Shown piece after piece: positions 11,190 through 23,819 of a DNA stretch of 64,000 nt (positions are counted from its first letter, which is position 1; every line of letters starts with the position of its first letter). A model generated the notes under the pieces. It saw nothing but the letters and a program-made list of their open reading frames with translations, did not search any database and was not told the origin of the DNA. The DNA is taken from the NCBI GenBank assembly GCA_023213395.1, contig CM041465.1, positions 105,841,741-105,905,740 on the forward strand, given 5' to 3'. Origin of the DNA: Cycas panzhihuaensis. Taxonomy: Eukaryota > Cycadophyta. The position numbers and the translations under genes are program-made.

Positions 11190-12871
11190 CCCCTTTCAAT
11201 TTGGTTCCTAGTCACCCATACAACCTCCTCTAATGGCTAAGTGGGTTTTAAAACATATTAAAAATAATTTAATATCATTTTATGATGTTTATAAATATTA
11301 GAAAAAAAAATTCATTTATCATCTTATGACATGCGTGTGTAACCCTGTAAAAATAAAATTGATGCCTAATCATTATGTCTTCAATGATTTCACTTCCATA
11401 AGCTTCAAAAAAATAAATTTTGATGTTGTGGATGTAATGATAGCCTCATATTTGACTAAAAAAGTCTCACAAAGAAGAAAATTGTAGTTGAAAGTACCCA
11501 ACTTTTACCATATCTACCCAACATTGTAATGAAGCTGTCCAATCTCTATTTTCTATATTAATTCACTTCTATAGGCTACCAACATAGTGATTCATCATAT
11601 TTAATCATTTCCAGAGCTAAAAATGAGAGAAACATGGGGAAAAAATGGTTTAATTCATCATCATAACCATATAAACCCTCACTACTTCACTCACATATGA
11701 TGCCACAACTCTCACAGTAGTCTACAACCTTTATCCACATCTTAAATCTCTTAGATTTCTATCATAAACCCTATCTATTTCTATTCTAGATTAGAAACAG
11801 GGGAGTACACAATAATTTATATCAGATCTATTTAACCACATAGCTTCTCATCATCAAATGACAATGATAAATGAGAATACAGATGCCCAAGTAAGTTTTA
11901 ATAAATGATCATAGTAAATACTATTTATACAATCCATAATGACCTACTATGGAGGCCCTCATCATTTAATCTTACAATCTCAACCTCTTGTTGATGGGAT
12001 GGTGCACTAACAAATCCTAACAAACTTGATCTCTTTATTGTACTCTCATAATTAGCTAATAACTTCTCATAGAATATAGGTTCTCTCAATCAACAAGCTC
12101 TATATCTTATTGTCCCACTATGCCAATATTATTAATATGATCTAACAAACTGTCTATTACTTTTAACATGCTACAAAACCCTCATCCATCATGGGACTAT
12201 CACGACAAATGGTAAAATCATGGCCTTCCCACTACATCATCAGCTCCACAGGTTGATCAAGCATATATCTGAAACCCTACTCTTTCTCTCATGTGTAATG
12301 CTTGTATGTGTATTAATAAGACATGCAAATAACTAGTCCAAAAATAAACCAAACATATGGTAAACCTTTGCAGGATTTGAGATAACTATAATACCTATAC
12401 TTCTAACTAAATTTTTATGCATAAGAACCAATAAGCTCCAAGCTCATGACACTAACATACTCCAAGTGCTCACACTAATGTGCTTTAGGGTTATAAAACC
12501 AGTATGCATTTAGGTGCCCTAGAAAACCATGGTTTGAAATCATCCATAACTTATAGTAAAATATCACCTAATAAATAAATATGATACCTCCCTTGTTGGT
12601 TATAAATAAGTATAAAACAAGTTCAGAATAAACCCTTGATAAGTGAACACACCTATAGTCTACAATATAATTGGAGTTAAAATAGGGTTGAATCTAGAGC
12701 TCTAATATCACTTATTATAAGTAAATGCTCATATGTAGGTCCAAGATCATACAAGACTATGAAAATATAAAGGCATGCAAGTGAATAATAAATAAAATAA
12801 TATGTACAAATATATAACATAAATTATTTATGAAAATTGATCACTTTTAATTATATTATACCAAACCAATA

Positions 12872-12965
<94 letters not shown>

Positions 12966-13129
12966 ACATTACTACCTGGTTGTCCAATCATATTCCAAGA
13001 GCTACTTAGTCAACTAATGACTAATTACATAAAGAAGTATGCATACTATAACCCCCTAGAACACATCAAAGGGATAATCACAATAACTTAATATTCATAG
13101 GTTAAATATTACCCAATATATTATTAGGA
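11190..13129. other. AT-rich DNA without recognised genes
   Basis: About 1.9 kb of AT-rich sequence with stops in all frames. It contains a pure TA microsatellite at about 12876-12961. No protein motif or LTR pair recognised; may be old, decayed element DNA. Confidence 0.6.
12876..12961. repeat. (TA)n microsatellite
   Basis: About 43 uninterrupted TA dinucleotides. Confidence 0.97.
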
Positions 13130-13433
13130 TGTAATATTAAATTCATGTTATTACTATCCTTTATGTTGACTAAGGGATGTACATGTTGAAATACTCTTAA
13201 TAATTTAGCAACATTAAGAGTTATGCTATTGGTTCATAAGTTGTTACATAGGCTTACTATTATAATTGGCCTAGAAAGAGGTCATTGTAATTATATATGT
13301 ATTTATCATTCATGTAAACCCTTAAGGGATGTACATTCTTCCACTAATTTTGTCTGCATATTTTCATAATACATGATTATGTGATCTCTTTGTTTATGTT
13401 ATTATGCATGGTTAGTGTTATATTTTTTCTATA
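13130..13433 (+). repeat. 5' LTR of element K
   Basis: TGTAATATTAAATT start, ending ttttttctata; shares long segments with 15346-15650, such as tactatcctttatgttgact and ggatgtacattcttcc. Confidence 0.82.
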
Positions 13434-15345
13434 TATGGTATTAAAGTCATAACTTTTGATGTGTAATGGACCTATATATATTTAGTGTTTTTAAAATTAT
13501 ATTATTAATTTGAAGCCTATTTTGTAGACATGTATTATTATTATGCCTAGTGGTATACCACTAGATGTGAAGAATATTTAGTTGTGGAGCCTTAGAGTTG
13601 AAGCCATTGTGATGCTTTTGGACACCTAGTTGCATGTAGGATGAGGACCTTTGTTACACATGAAGTAAAGTTTGTTGGTTAAATGATGAGCAATTGGTGA
13701 AGACAGTTAAGATGTCCCTATTTAACTACTAAGATTTACCAATATGGGTGCATGTTGAGCAAGGATACTACACATTGAAAAATAATAAGTTCTTAAAAAT
13801 TTAGAGTATGCCAAATTGTTTAAGAACCCTGCCAATAAGAAGCTACTACTATGAAGGGATCCATATTTATTTATTAAAGTAATTATTGGTTCATATAGAA
13901 AAGAGACCCTATTTTGGGGTTATTGGGTAATGAAGATGTGGTGCAACTGAGAGTAGTTGATAAAAACCCTTCCATTTCTAATTCAAAGTAGAATATGAAG
14001 GTTTAAAACCAAATAATTGAGGTTACATTCTATTGGGCTACTTATGTGGATAGTTTCATGGAAGCTCTGGGTTGCTAACCATTGTTAGGTAATTTTTAGG
14101 CTTGTTAGGCACCTCCTAATAGCTGTATATTTATCCTAGCATGTTCACATGAGTCATAGGTATGGTGTACAACTCCGTTTGTGGAATATTCATATGTTAG
14201 GCAACCATAGGGCTTAGTAATCCATTAGATGATTTTGATGACTATTGGGTGTCTTCCCAATGTTGTTGTGGTGATACAACTAACTATGGAGGAGATTTAT
14301 GGCTATTGTAGGCATTTGAAAATAATTATAAGCCCATGTGAATCTCAATATTTTATTTCAAGTCAATGAAAAGTTAAAAAAATCATCATTAGCAAAGGAT
14401 TTTAAGTGCATAGGTTACACAATAAAGAAGGTGAATAACAATCAAATTTTTATTTGATATAATATTTTAAAATATTATATTAAGAAATTAAAATATTTTA
14501 CAATGTTGTTTAAAGTCTCAAGAGCCCTCAATATGGTCACATAAATGTTTTGATGTGACTAGACACATTTTAAGAGGGGGCTTATTTTAAATTTTACCAT
14601 GTTATCATTTTTTCATGACTTATTGATAATATTTCCTACAAAACGTTTTACTAGGGTGTTGGATTTAGGTGTTGTCTATTCCATTGGATTCCTAGCTTAA
14701 ACATGATTAAAACAAGTGGATGTATGGCCTATTTTATGCTTTCTTAAGAGAAGACTTTAATTAAACAACTTGATATTTTCATGGAAAGCATTTAGAAAAA
14801 GGGTTATTTTAGGTGAAATTTCAAGCACAGTTTAGTATGCATATGTTCAATATAGTTTTGATGAAAACATGTGAGTTGTGCCTGGTCAATATATTGATAT
14901 TTGTCCTATTATAGTACAAGTATGCTTCGGATGAACTAAGTGATAGGTTCATATTTAGAAAGGTTTTTCATGGCCATAATGGTTATTTAAAGGATTTGTG
15001 GATAGGTTGATATTGAATATCCCATGTTCTTTGCTTAAATTTAGAGCTAAAGATGTACATGGGTAAGGGAAGCATACTTTATAGGAGAAAATAATGACCT
15101 AGAAACTATATTAGGAGTAATAGACAAGAGTCAAAATCCTCTATGTGCTTTGCAGTAAATGTTTATGGATTACATGGTTCTAAGTATTTAGATTATTTTT
15201 TATCCATATAATATTATTGTAATATATGGGGTAGATTTATAGTAAATTAGTGAATAAGTTGCAGTCTAATAAAGGCTTTATACTATTATACTAGTAGTCT
15301 TTGATTGGTGATATGAATTAAATCTTATTGGGGAGATTATTATGA

Positions 15346-15650
15346 TGTAATATTAAATTTATATTATTACTATCCTTTATGTTGACTAGGGTATGCATAT
15401 GTTAAAGCACTTTTAATAATTAGGCAATATTAAGAGTCATGATATTAATTTATAGGTTGTTATAGAGGCTCAATATTATGATTGGCCCACAAAGAGGTCA
15501 TTATAACTATATATACACTTATCATTAATGTAAACCCCTTAAGGGATGTATATTCTTCTACTAATTTTGTTTGCATTTTTTCATAGTAGATGTTTATATG
15601 ATCTTTTTGTTTATGCTATTATGCATGGTAAGTGTTATATTTTTTCTATA
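15346..15650 (+). repeat. 3' LTR of element K
   Basis: Direct repeat of 13130-13433 with the same start and end; flanked on the left by a purine-rich stretch. Confidence 0.82.
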
Positions 15651-15693
15651 GCATGTAGTCTATTTCCTTTTACAAAAGGAAAAAAAAAGTTAA

Positions 15694-16030
15694 TGTGACC
15701 CAATTCAATTATGTTAGTTAGATATAAATATAATAAATTATTAAGTTTAAGTATGAGAAGTTGGTTTTATTATTATTAGGGAGTAGTTATCATATTGTTA
15801 TCATTAGAGGTTAGTTTTATTATTATTAAGAAGTTAATTTTTTAAAGGTGGCTAATTTTGATACCTATAAATAGAGGAGTGTCATTCATTTATAAAGCAT
15901 ATTTTATGAGTTCATCTATTTGAGGTCTTTTAATCATTTAGCTCTTAGGGGCCTCATCTTAGCTTTTATTTTAGTTTTCTTTTATGTTTATGGAAGTAGA
16001 ACCCCTTAAAAAGGCCATAACTTCTACTAA
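15694..16030 (+). repeat. Probable 5' LTR of element J
   Basis: Proposed from TGTGACCC at 15694 to about 16030, directly before ggcatcagaattt, a degenerate primer site. A good TATA box (tataaata, 15866-15873) lies in the middle. No second LTR is in the window to confirm the ends. Confidence 0.55.
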
Positions 16031-16049
16031 AGGCATCAGAATTTGATTT

Positions 16050-17260
16050 TGTTTAAAGCATTAAAATATTTATTTAGAGGACTTTATTTGAAGGTATAAT
16101 TTAATATACTTAGAGATAATTTGATATGGTAGACATTAGAATATATTTAAGAGGTCACTAAGGAGGTTGTAAAAATTGGAGCTTCACTTAGGAATTTAGA
16201 AACTAGAGACTATAAAATATAAGAAAATAATGGATTGAGTTTCTAAGGACCTTTGAAATCTTAAGGTAAATTTTAAAGAGAAGAAAGAAGAAAAACATAA
16301 GTTATCCATTATTGTAAACAACATAATAAAAATGTTAATAGAAAAGGGTTTTAGGAAAAAAGAGAGCACCAATGGTGGTAATAATAAGGAAGAAGATCAG
16401 AAAGAATATAAAAGATATGAGGAAGTGGATTGGAAGGAATATAAGAAATATAAGGACCACTAGTAGTCAATCTTTCACCATAATCTAAAGGTATCAGTCT
16501 ATCCCTAAGATGGTAATATTAAAGTAAATAAATAGTGAGCAAAAGTAGAAAATGCTATTGATATAATCTATATCAGTGATACACATAAACAAATCAACTT
16601 TACCATAGACTATCTAATATGATCGATGTATCATTGGGAAACACTCTCAAAAAGGGAGGGAGAGGGAGGAACACATAATTTCAAACATTTTGTGAAAGAT
16701 TTTAGAATATAAATTAAGTATAAATATGGTGATTCATATCATATCTAATTAACATATTACTTCCAGAAGATATAAATGGTCAAACAACACATAAAAGAGT
16801 TTGAAAGACTCTAATTAATATTAAGAGACTCTTCCACCATAACACTTCCATTCTATATCAATAACATATGACCTAAAATTCAAGAAGATGTTTGTTGTTA
16901 CAAGATAAGTAGCTTAAATGATGTGATCAACCTAACATAACATATTAAATCTAGGAATTAAACCCTTTAAAGAAGTTTTATTATTATACCTCATTGACTT
17001 AAGTATAAGCCAACTAATCCAAGTAATTAAGGATTTTAGAATCAATAAAATATAGATCCAAGTACATCTAGAGAAACTAGTGAAGCCCAAAGGGCTAGGG
17101 GGATAAAAATGCCTAAAGAGATAACACTTAGTATATGTCAGACTTGTAAGAAACCCTAGGTAAAGGGATATAGATATGAAGAAAGAAAGTTATACAATGC
17201 AAAAATAGATATCAAAGATGAGGAAGAAGGGGAGTATTAGTGAGACATAGAGGAGGAGCA
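16050..17260 (+). pseudogene. Ty3 gag remnant (J)
   Basis: Position between the LTR and protease and a zinc-knuckle-like piece (CQTCKKP... beginning at 17137, with the expected His replaced by Tyr) indicate gag. Many stops and frame changes; the N-terminal part is not recognisable as protein. Confidence 0.55.
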
Positions 17261-17299
17261 AGTCAAATTAGAAATAAGCCCATTTTAGGAATTGAATGA

Positions 17300-17600
17300 T
17301 GGTCAGCCTAAGACTTCCCTATAAATTATATTTGGAATTAAACCCCCTAATACCATTAAGCTCTTTGGATCCCTTAAAAAGGAAAGGATACTTACCCTTA
17401 TTGGTCTAGGTGTCACCCATAATTTTATTGATATATAAAAGGCCAAAAGGGTAGGGCTATGTTTAGAGAAAAAAGAATTCCATATCTCACTCCTAGGAAT
17501 CAAGTTTTATCATGCCAAGGTAAGGTCAAACACTAAGGACTACATATTGGCAATTATGAGTTCTTAACAAATTACTATGCATTTAATATTAGAGGCTTTT
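17300..17600 (+). pseudogene. Ty3 protease remnant (J)
   Basis: The segment LTLIGLGVTHNFID (about 17394-17435) aligns with the LIDSGSTHNFID motif of Ty3 retropepsins, but the active-site Asp-Ser-Gly has become Gly-Leu-Gly. Retropepsin cleaves the gag-pol precursor. Confidence 0.7.
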
Positions 17601-17899
17601 ATGTAGTTTTAAGAGTTAAATGATTGAGGACACTGGGGACATATACCCTAAATCATAATGAAAATTTCATCAAATTTAAATTAGATGGAAAAAAAATATC
17701 AACTAAATGGAACCAATGCCCCAAAGACAAAGATCATACCTATAGAGAAAATAGGAAAATTATTCTATAAAGGATATATTAGGTTTATCATAGTCTTATT
17801 TTCCATGCAAGGAGAGGAATCTAAAGATAAATTACTACTAGAGCAAAAGGATAAAATGGATGAGCTTGTAAGTCATTACTAAGATGTTTTCCAAGAACT

Positions 17900-18780
17900 A
17901 CGAATAACTCCACCCCTAGTTAAAACATGGAGTATATCATTGAACTAGAACTAGGGAAGGGGCCAACTATTATTTATTGATATTAATACAAACATAAACA
18001 AAAGATAAAGATAAAGAGAGTTACATAATATTTACTAGATTCTAGTCTTATTATACTAAGCAAAAGCCCTTATATAGTCATGATTGTCTTAAGTAGGAAG
18101 AAGGATAGAACTTTTTAAATGTGTATTGATTATATTAACCTAAATAGGATAATACTAAAAAATAAATATCATATTCCATGTATGGATGATATTACAAATG
18201 AGTTATGTGGAGCAAAGTATTTTACAAAGAATAATATATGCTTAGGATGCTACTAAATACCAATCAGACCTTAGAATGTAGAGAAAATAACCTTTTGAAC
18301 ACACTAAGGGCTATATAAATTTAAAGTGATACTATTTTGGCTAAGAAATATCCTAATAATATTCCAAGAAAATATGAATCATGTGTGTGCACCCTTTTTA
18401 AGGAGGTTTGTTATGGTCTTTTTTGATGATCTATGGTAAAACATGGCAAGAACATTTGGTATACTTCAAACTAACATTTTAAGTTCTTTAGGACAACCAA
18501 ATTTTTAGAAAGAATTAAAAATCCTATTTCAAGAAAAAATCTCTAGAATACCTTGGGTATATTATTTTAGAATATGGAATTAGAATTGATTTAATAAAAG
18601 TACAATCTATCCTTAACTGGCCCATATCAAAGAATGTATCAAAACTTAGGGGATTTTTAGGAATCACTAGATATTATCCAAAAATTATTAGAGGGTATAT
18701 CAATATAGTTGGACCTCTAACTGATCTCACTAAAAGGGATAACTCTAATTAGGATAAGAATGTTAAAATTTACAATTTAA
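17900..18780 (+). pseudogene. Ty3 reverse transcriptase remnant (J)
   Basis: Recognisable RT blocks: MCIDYINLNRI, KYHIPCMDDITNELCGAKYFTK, MNHVCAPFLRRFVMVFFDDL (the FFDD active site is preserved) and the thumb region GFLGIT-like near 18650. Numerous stops and frameshifts. The RNase H domain is cut off after about 18770 by copia H. Confidence 0.85.
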
Positions 18781-18791
18781 GTTTGATATCA

Positions 18792-18872
18792 TGTTGTGAT
18801 GTAGTGAGTATATACAACAGAAATATAACAAGCATGTATAATGAATGAATTATCTTATGAGGAATGCATGTG

Positions 18873-18929
<57 letters not shown>

Positions 18930-19637
18930 TAAATGTAAAGTAAATTCAGAAAACTTTCATGAAGTATTCACCACATGAGAGATAATAGATTTAACATGGA
19001 AAACCTAGTGTGGAAAAAAACACTAGAGAAGGTGGAGTTGGGAGCTTCTCTTAGATATCAGAATAAGTACATCTCTAGGTCTAAGACCTTTCTCAAGTTT
19101 TGAAGTGGTGTGTCTATATATTTATATCAATAGTCATTTTATGAGTATTCTATTATTTTTCTTAAATTTTTACATCATCTAATAACATATTTATATGGAT
19201 ACGTGTACGTATCACATTTCTTAATATATCTAGTGAGTGGGGTTATGTATATAATTATGACATTAATATTAAATATTATATATATGATAATATCATATAT
19301 TCTTATATTTTTTCTTAATATTTAATATCTTTAAATTGGTATCTTTATATTGATGGTATTAGAAGACAAAGAAAGTAGAATAAAATATAAGTAAGAATGT
19401 ATAACTATCAATCTATAAGGATGGTGGTGTTGATGAACACCAAGGTCTTCAAACCGCTTGAATAAATAGATGGGACTAAGATGATTTGGGCATACCTCTC
19501 AAGGTCTACTGCTAATTGGCATTGTTAAACACTTGATATAGTGCCACCATAATATTCCTTATGATATGGGTTATTATCCCAATATGGGTAATCTCCTCAA
19601 GGTGGATAATCACCCTAATATGGACATTATTTCAATA
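18792..19637 (-). repeat. 3' LTR of copia H, 846 bp
   Basis: On the minus strand it starts TATTGAAATAATG (TG changed to TA) after the purine tract at 19638-19651 and ends CACATCACAACA-like; the TGTTG/CAACA termini are inverted. A (TAA)n run lies at about 18879-18927. Confidence 0.72.
18879..18927. repeat. (ATA)n microsatellite
   Basis: About 16 copies of the ATA/TAA trinucleotide within the LTR of copia H. Confidence 0.93.
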
Positions 19638-19651
19638 TTTCTCCCCCAAAA
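19638..19651 (-). promoter_or_regulatory. Polypurine tract of copia H
   Basis: TTTTGGGGGAGAAA on the minus strand, directly before the LTR; primes plus-strand DNA synthesis. Confidence 0.8.
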
Positions 19652-22600
19652 TACCCATTTAGGGAGACTCCAAGTTTATTTCTAAATTTGATAAACTTTA
19701 TTTTACCAAGTACCTTTATGAAAATATCTGGAATCTATTCTTTAGTGTTGAAATAGAGCAATTCTAATTCTCCTTATTGTACCAACTCTTTGACGAAGTG
19801 ATGTTATATTTTAATGTGTTTCGTCCTATCAAAAAACACTAAATTCCTAGTCATTTGAATTGTGCTTTGATTATCACAAAATAGCTTTGTAGGACTAATC
19901 TGTTCTTCCTATAAATCTTGAAGTAATCTTTTAAGCCAAACTATCTCACAAGATCTTACTATAATTACTTTATACTCTACTTCTATAGTAGAAAGAGATA
20001 TGGTTTCCTACTTCTTTGAACTCCATGCTACTATTGCTAAACCTAAACTAAATATATAACTTGAAGTAGATTTCCTATTATCTATATACCTAGTCTAAGT
20101 CTATATAACAAATCAATTTGTAATTCCCTAATGACCTATAATATAATCCATACCCATTAGTACAATTGAGATACTTAAGAATCCTTTTGGCTGCTTGCTA
20201 ATAGTTTACCTTAGGTTCATGCATTAACCTAGAAACCATACTGACTGCATATAAAATTTCTAGTCAAGTTAAAGTCAAGTAAATTAGGCTCTTAATCAAC
20301 TACCTATAAAGTATAGGATCAACTAATTTTAACCCAACCTATGCTAGTGTTATAAATGACTTACAACTAGCCATGTTGAATTTATGCAATATATTCAATG
20401 TGCATTTACTTTGAGATACAAATATCCTCTTTTCATCTTGTCATACTTCAATGCCTAGGAAATAATACATAAGTCCTAAATCTATCATCTTAAATTCTTT
20501 ATACATATCTTTCTTAAACTTTTAGGATAAGTAATCATAATTCCTAGTATATACTAGGTCATCCACATATAAACCCCTAATTACTGTTGAACTTCCTTCT
20601 ATTTTTATATATAAATTAGGATTTAATTGACTTCTTATAAATATTTTATCCTTAAAATATATATCAATCATAGATTACCATATTCTAGGTACTTGTTTGA
20701 GTCTATACAAGGCCTTTTTGAGGTTGTAGATCTTTCTTTTCTTTTACTTCAAAACCCTTAGGTTATTGGACATAGATCTCTCCATCTACATACCCATTCA
20801 AGAAGGCACTTTTTACATCTATTTGATGGATTACCCAACCTTGTTATGTAGCTAAGGCCATGACTAATTTGATTATTTCTAACCTTACAATAGGTGTAAA
20901 TATTTCATTAGAATTTATGCCCTCAATTTGAGCATAGCCCTTTGCAACCAACCTTGCCTTATATTTTCTAATAAACCCATCTTAGTATTATAGACTCATT
21001 TTATTCTAATAGCATTCTTTCTAGGTGGTAAATCTACTAACTCTTATGTGTTATTTTTTACTAAGGTATTGTATTATTTTTTTATTGCTTTCTTTTAATC
21101 ATTTTGATTTTTATCTCTTCAAAGTTTTAAATCTTATTTGACTCTATAACTTGAGTCATAAGTCAAACTTTACCCTTTGAGATGTTGTTATTCTTCTTTC
21201 AAAGTGAGTGTCTAAGATGTTTTGAGGGTTATGAGCTCTTTATACCTATTTTGGGACTATTTGACTTGAAGTAGATGGCTCTACTTTATTTTCACTAAGT
21301 ACATTTTTATCACTTGAGTTAGAGTCTAATTCAACAATAATATTTTTGCCTTTGTCCTTTTTAATAACTTCTTCTTAATAGAATTCATCTTCTTTAAAGA
21401 TGACATCCCTGCTCATAATAATCCTTTTACCTTTTGGATGATATAATTTATGGGATCTAGATAAGTCACTATATCTCATAAATATACACTTTATGCTTTT
21501 ATCATTTAATTTTATTCTCCTTTGTTCTAGGACATGTACTAAAGTTATGCACCCAAAAACTCTTAAGTGTTTAATACTTGGCTTACAACTTGTTTAAGTT
21601 TTTTTAGGTGTAACCTATCTCACTACTTTAGTAGTATATTTAATCAGTAAATAAATAACTATATATACAACTTCTACTTAATATTCATTACTAAGATGCT
21701 TATCCTTAGGCATACTTCATATCATTTTAAAAATTCTCTTATTCTTCCTTTCGGTAACCCTATTTTTTTGAGGTGAGTAGGGATTTATAAGTTATTTTCT
21801 TATCTCCAAATATTTATAATAATCCTTGAATTTATTTGAAATAAATTCTCTTCCATTATCTGATCTCAAAGTCAATATCTTATGTCCACTCTTTCTTTTA
21901 ATCATATTTTTGAAATTATTGGAGTGCATTTGACTTGAGCTTAAGAAAGTAAACCCATGTCATCCTTGTAAAATCATTAATGAATGTTATGAAATATTTA
22001 GCTCCTCTAAGTGAAGGCACATCTATTGGTCTATATAAATCTATGTATACTAACCAAAGAGGCCCATTAGCCTTGTAGCTTTTATTAGACAATCATTTTC
22101 TTTATTGTTTACCTAGTATACATCCTTCACACACTTCCTTGCTATGTTTAATATTAGGTAGACCTATTACTATTTTTATCTTCTTCATCAATTCCAAACT
22201 ATTATAGTTCATATGGCTAAGTCTTTTGTACCAGGTTTTACTATTTATATTAGTTGAAGCCTTTAAGATATAATAATTAATTAGGAGAATGACTAATTTA
22301 AATAATTTATTATTAGTCATTTATTCCTTAGCAACTATTACTTTATTCCTTAACTTATCCTTAATAGTGCACTCTCAATTATCAAAGATCATCTTGTATT
22401 TTTACTCCATTATTTGTCCTACTGATAATAATTTTGTTTAAGTGTAGGGACATGGAGTACATCATTAATATACCTTATTTCTCTAAAGTCTGTTTATATG
22501 TCCATACTCCCTTTACTAACTGTAGCTTGATTGGTATTATCTCTGAATATGATTTTATTCCTTTTGGTATTGTCCAACTCCTTGAACCATTCTTCTCTAT

Positions 22601-22690
22601 ATGTCACATGAGTAAAACATTGTAAGTTAATATACCAACTATCTTATTCTTTATTTGCCATCAAACTTGATAGAAAGAGTCTCTCATTTT
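19652..22690 (-). pseudogene. Copia pol remnant (H): protease, integrase, RT, RNase H
   Basis: Pieces in minus-strand order: a protease-like WYI... and MTYREEWFKELD region (about 22640-22540); the GAG-pre-integrase block TWYKRLSHMNYNSLELMKK with CEGCILGK (22320-22102), which carries the His/Cys zinc-binding residues; integrase core and C-terminal fragments (about 22080-21450); RT start with HQIDVKSAFLNG (about 20840-20790) and later blocks; RNase H with KSTSSYIFSLG-, SSKKQETISLSTIE- and LFCDNQ-like segments (about 20080-19860). Stops and frameshifts throughout. Confidence 0.82.
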
Positions 22691-22699
22691 TCCTTTCTT

Positions 22700-23438
22700 C
22701 AACTATTATATTAGTTCTTCTTTTTTGTAAGTTGGACCTTTTTATAAAACAATTTTCTTTTAAGTGCCTACTTCTATGGCAATAGGAACATTGCACTATT
22801 ACTCTAACTCTAGGACTTCTTTCTCTTTATCCTTGGTTCCTACCCCTAGGACTTTGTACTCTACCTCTTCCTTGAGGTCAAAATTTTTATCCTTAGCCTT
22901 GATTAAATTTCCCTTAAAAATATCTTTATCCTTGATATTGAAATTAATTTTAACCTTGATGAAAATAACTTTGACCTTGATGATATTCTCCTTACCCTTG
23001 ATAATCTTGTCCTTGTCTTTAATAAAATTGATTTTGATTTCTAAGATTTTGATCTCTTTTTCTAAGAGATTATCCTCTTCCTATAGAAATTTAGCCTTAA
23101 AAGGTATACCTAATCTTTGCTTTAATAGCAAATGCATAATATAAAAATTCACTTCCCCCATTTTTTCCTTTAATAACAAATAACATTACACTCAATTGAT
23201 TAATTTTGAGAGACATTAGGTCCGTAGAGACCTAAATGCTTGTCGTAACTACTTCAAATCTTTTAATATCACTAATATATCTTAAGATCTTTTCTACTAC
23301 CATTTGCTTAATTATGACTTCTCCTAAGGCCTTTATTTGATTGATTATGCCTTGTATTTTAGTTATGAAGTTATTCACTCTTTCATTATTATTCATCTTA
23401 TATTTTTTAAACTTACTTCTTAATGTTTAGAGTTTAGA
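22700..23438 (-). pseudogene. Copia gag remnant (H), cut by F
   Basis: Contains LRSKFKKYKMNNNERVNNF and KALGEVIIKQMVVEKIL, matching the conserved core of plant copia gag, then a CCHC zinc knuckle CSYCHRSRHLKENC (about 22790-22749) that would bind RNA. Between them lies a lysine-rich stretch. The N-terminus is removed at 23438 by F's LTR. Confidence 0.82.
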
Positions 23439-23801
23439 TGTGATGGAGAAGTTGCATCATTCATTTGAATCTTAAAATAGTATAATAATTATACATACAC
23501 ATATACATTGGGTCTGGCAGGTGGAAAACCCCTTCAAGGGAAGAAAAACACCTCATGATTATATTTTATTGTTGTAGAGATTATTTATATAATATACCAC
23601 CTAGACCTCTATGAGATTCATACCAACCTCCTAGATTCTTAGAGGAGAGTTTTAAGGAGATAAAGGTTCGTTGAAATGGGTAGTTTTCCATTTCAATGAA
23701 TTATATAAATAATTTAATAAACATTAACTTAAACAACATTAATTTTTAAAAATCTACTTTAATAATAAAGTGACTAAAACCTAATATTAATACTTCTAAC
23801 A
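23439..23801 (-). repeat. 3' LTR of copia F, 363 bp
   Basis: On the minus strand it runs TGTTAGAAG...CTCCATCACA. It shares the ggtggaaaacccctt box with the LTR of E and the same TGTTAGA start. The five bases 23434-23438 (ttaga) are the candidate target duplication. Confidence 0.75.
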
Positions 23802-23815
23802 TCCCCCTTTAATGT
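23802..23815 (-). promoter_or_regulatory. Polypurine tract of copia F
   Basis: ACATTAAAGGGGGA on the minus strand next to the LTR start. Confidence 0.8.
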
Positions 23816-23819
23816 TAGG

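Larger units (their letters stand above)
13130..15650 (+). mobile_element. Small LTR retrotransposon K without recognised coding
   Basis: Two direct repeats of about 305 bp (13130-13433 and 15346-15650) both begin TGTAATATTAAATT. The first is followed by tggtattaaagt (13436-13447), a degenerate initiator-Met tRNA primer site; the second is preceded by a purine-rich ttggggagatta. The 1.9 kb interior is full of stops and shows no gag or pol motif, so this is a non-autonomous or strongly decayed element. Repeat divergence is considerable (roughly 15-20% by eye), so insertion is old. No clear target duplication. Confidence 0.78.
15694..18791 (+). mobile_element. Decayed Ty3/gypsy element J, 5' part
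   Basis: Candidate LTR, gag with zinc-knuckle remnant, protease and RT follow in order on the plus strand, all heavily mutated. The element stops inside the RNase H region at 18791, where the LTR of copia H begins. It is the outermost recognised layer of the nest on the right side. Confidence 0.8.
18792..23438 (-). mobile_element. Ty1/copia element H, truncated by F
   Basis: Minus-strand order: gag, protease, integrase, RT, RNase H, polypurine tract, 3' LTR. It is inserted in J at 18791/18792 and its gag is cut at 23438 by the LTR of copia F; the 5' LTR should lie beyond the whole nested stack. All genes are decayed. Confidence 0.85.

Noticed and set aside
18781-18791. tgatatca just left of H's LTR as a primer-binding site
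   Set aside because: The sequence to its left is gypsy RT of element J, not a copia leader, so the resemblance is by chance.
22764-23144. Plus-strand 126-codon Leu/Ser/Ile-rich frame, membrane-protein-like
   Set aside because: It is the complement of the lysine-rich part of H's gag, which explains the hydrophobic translation.
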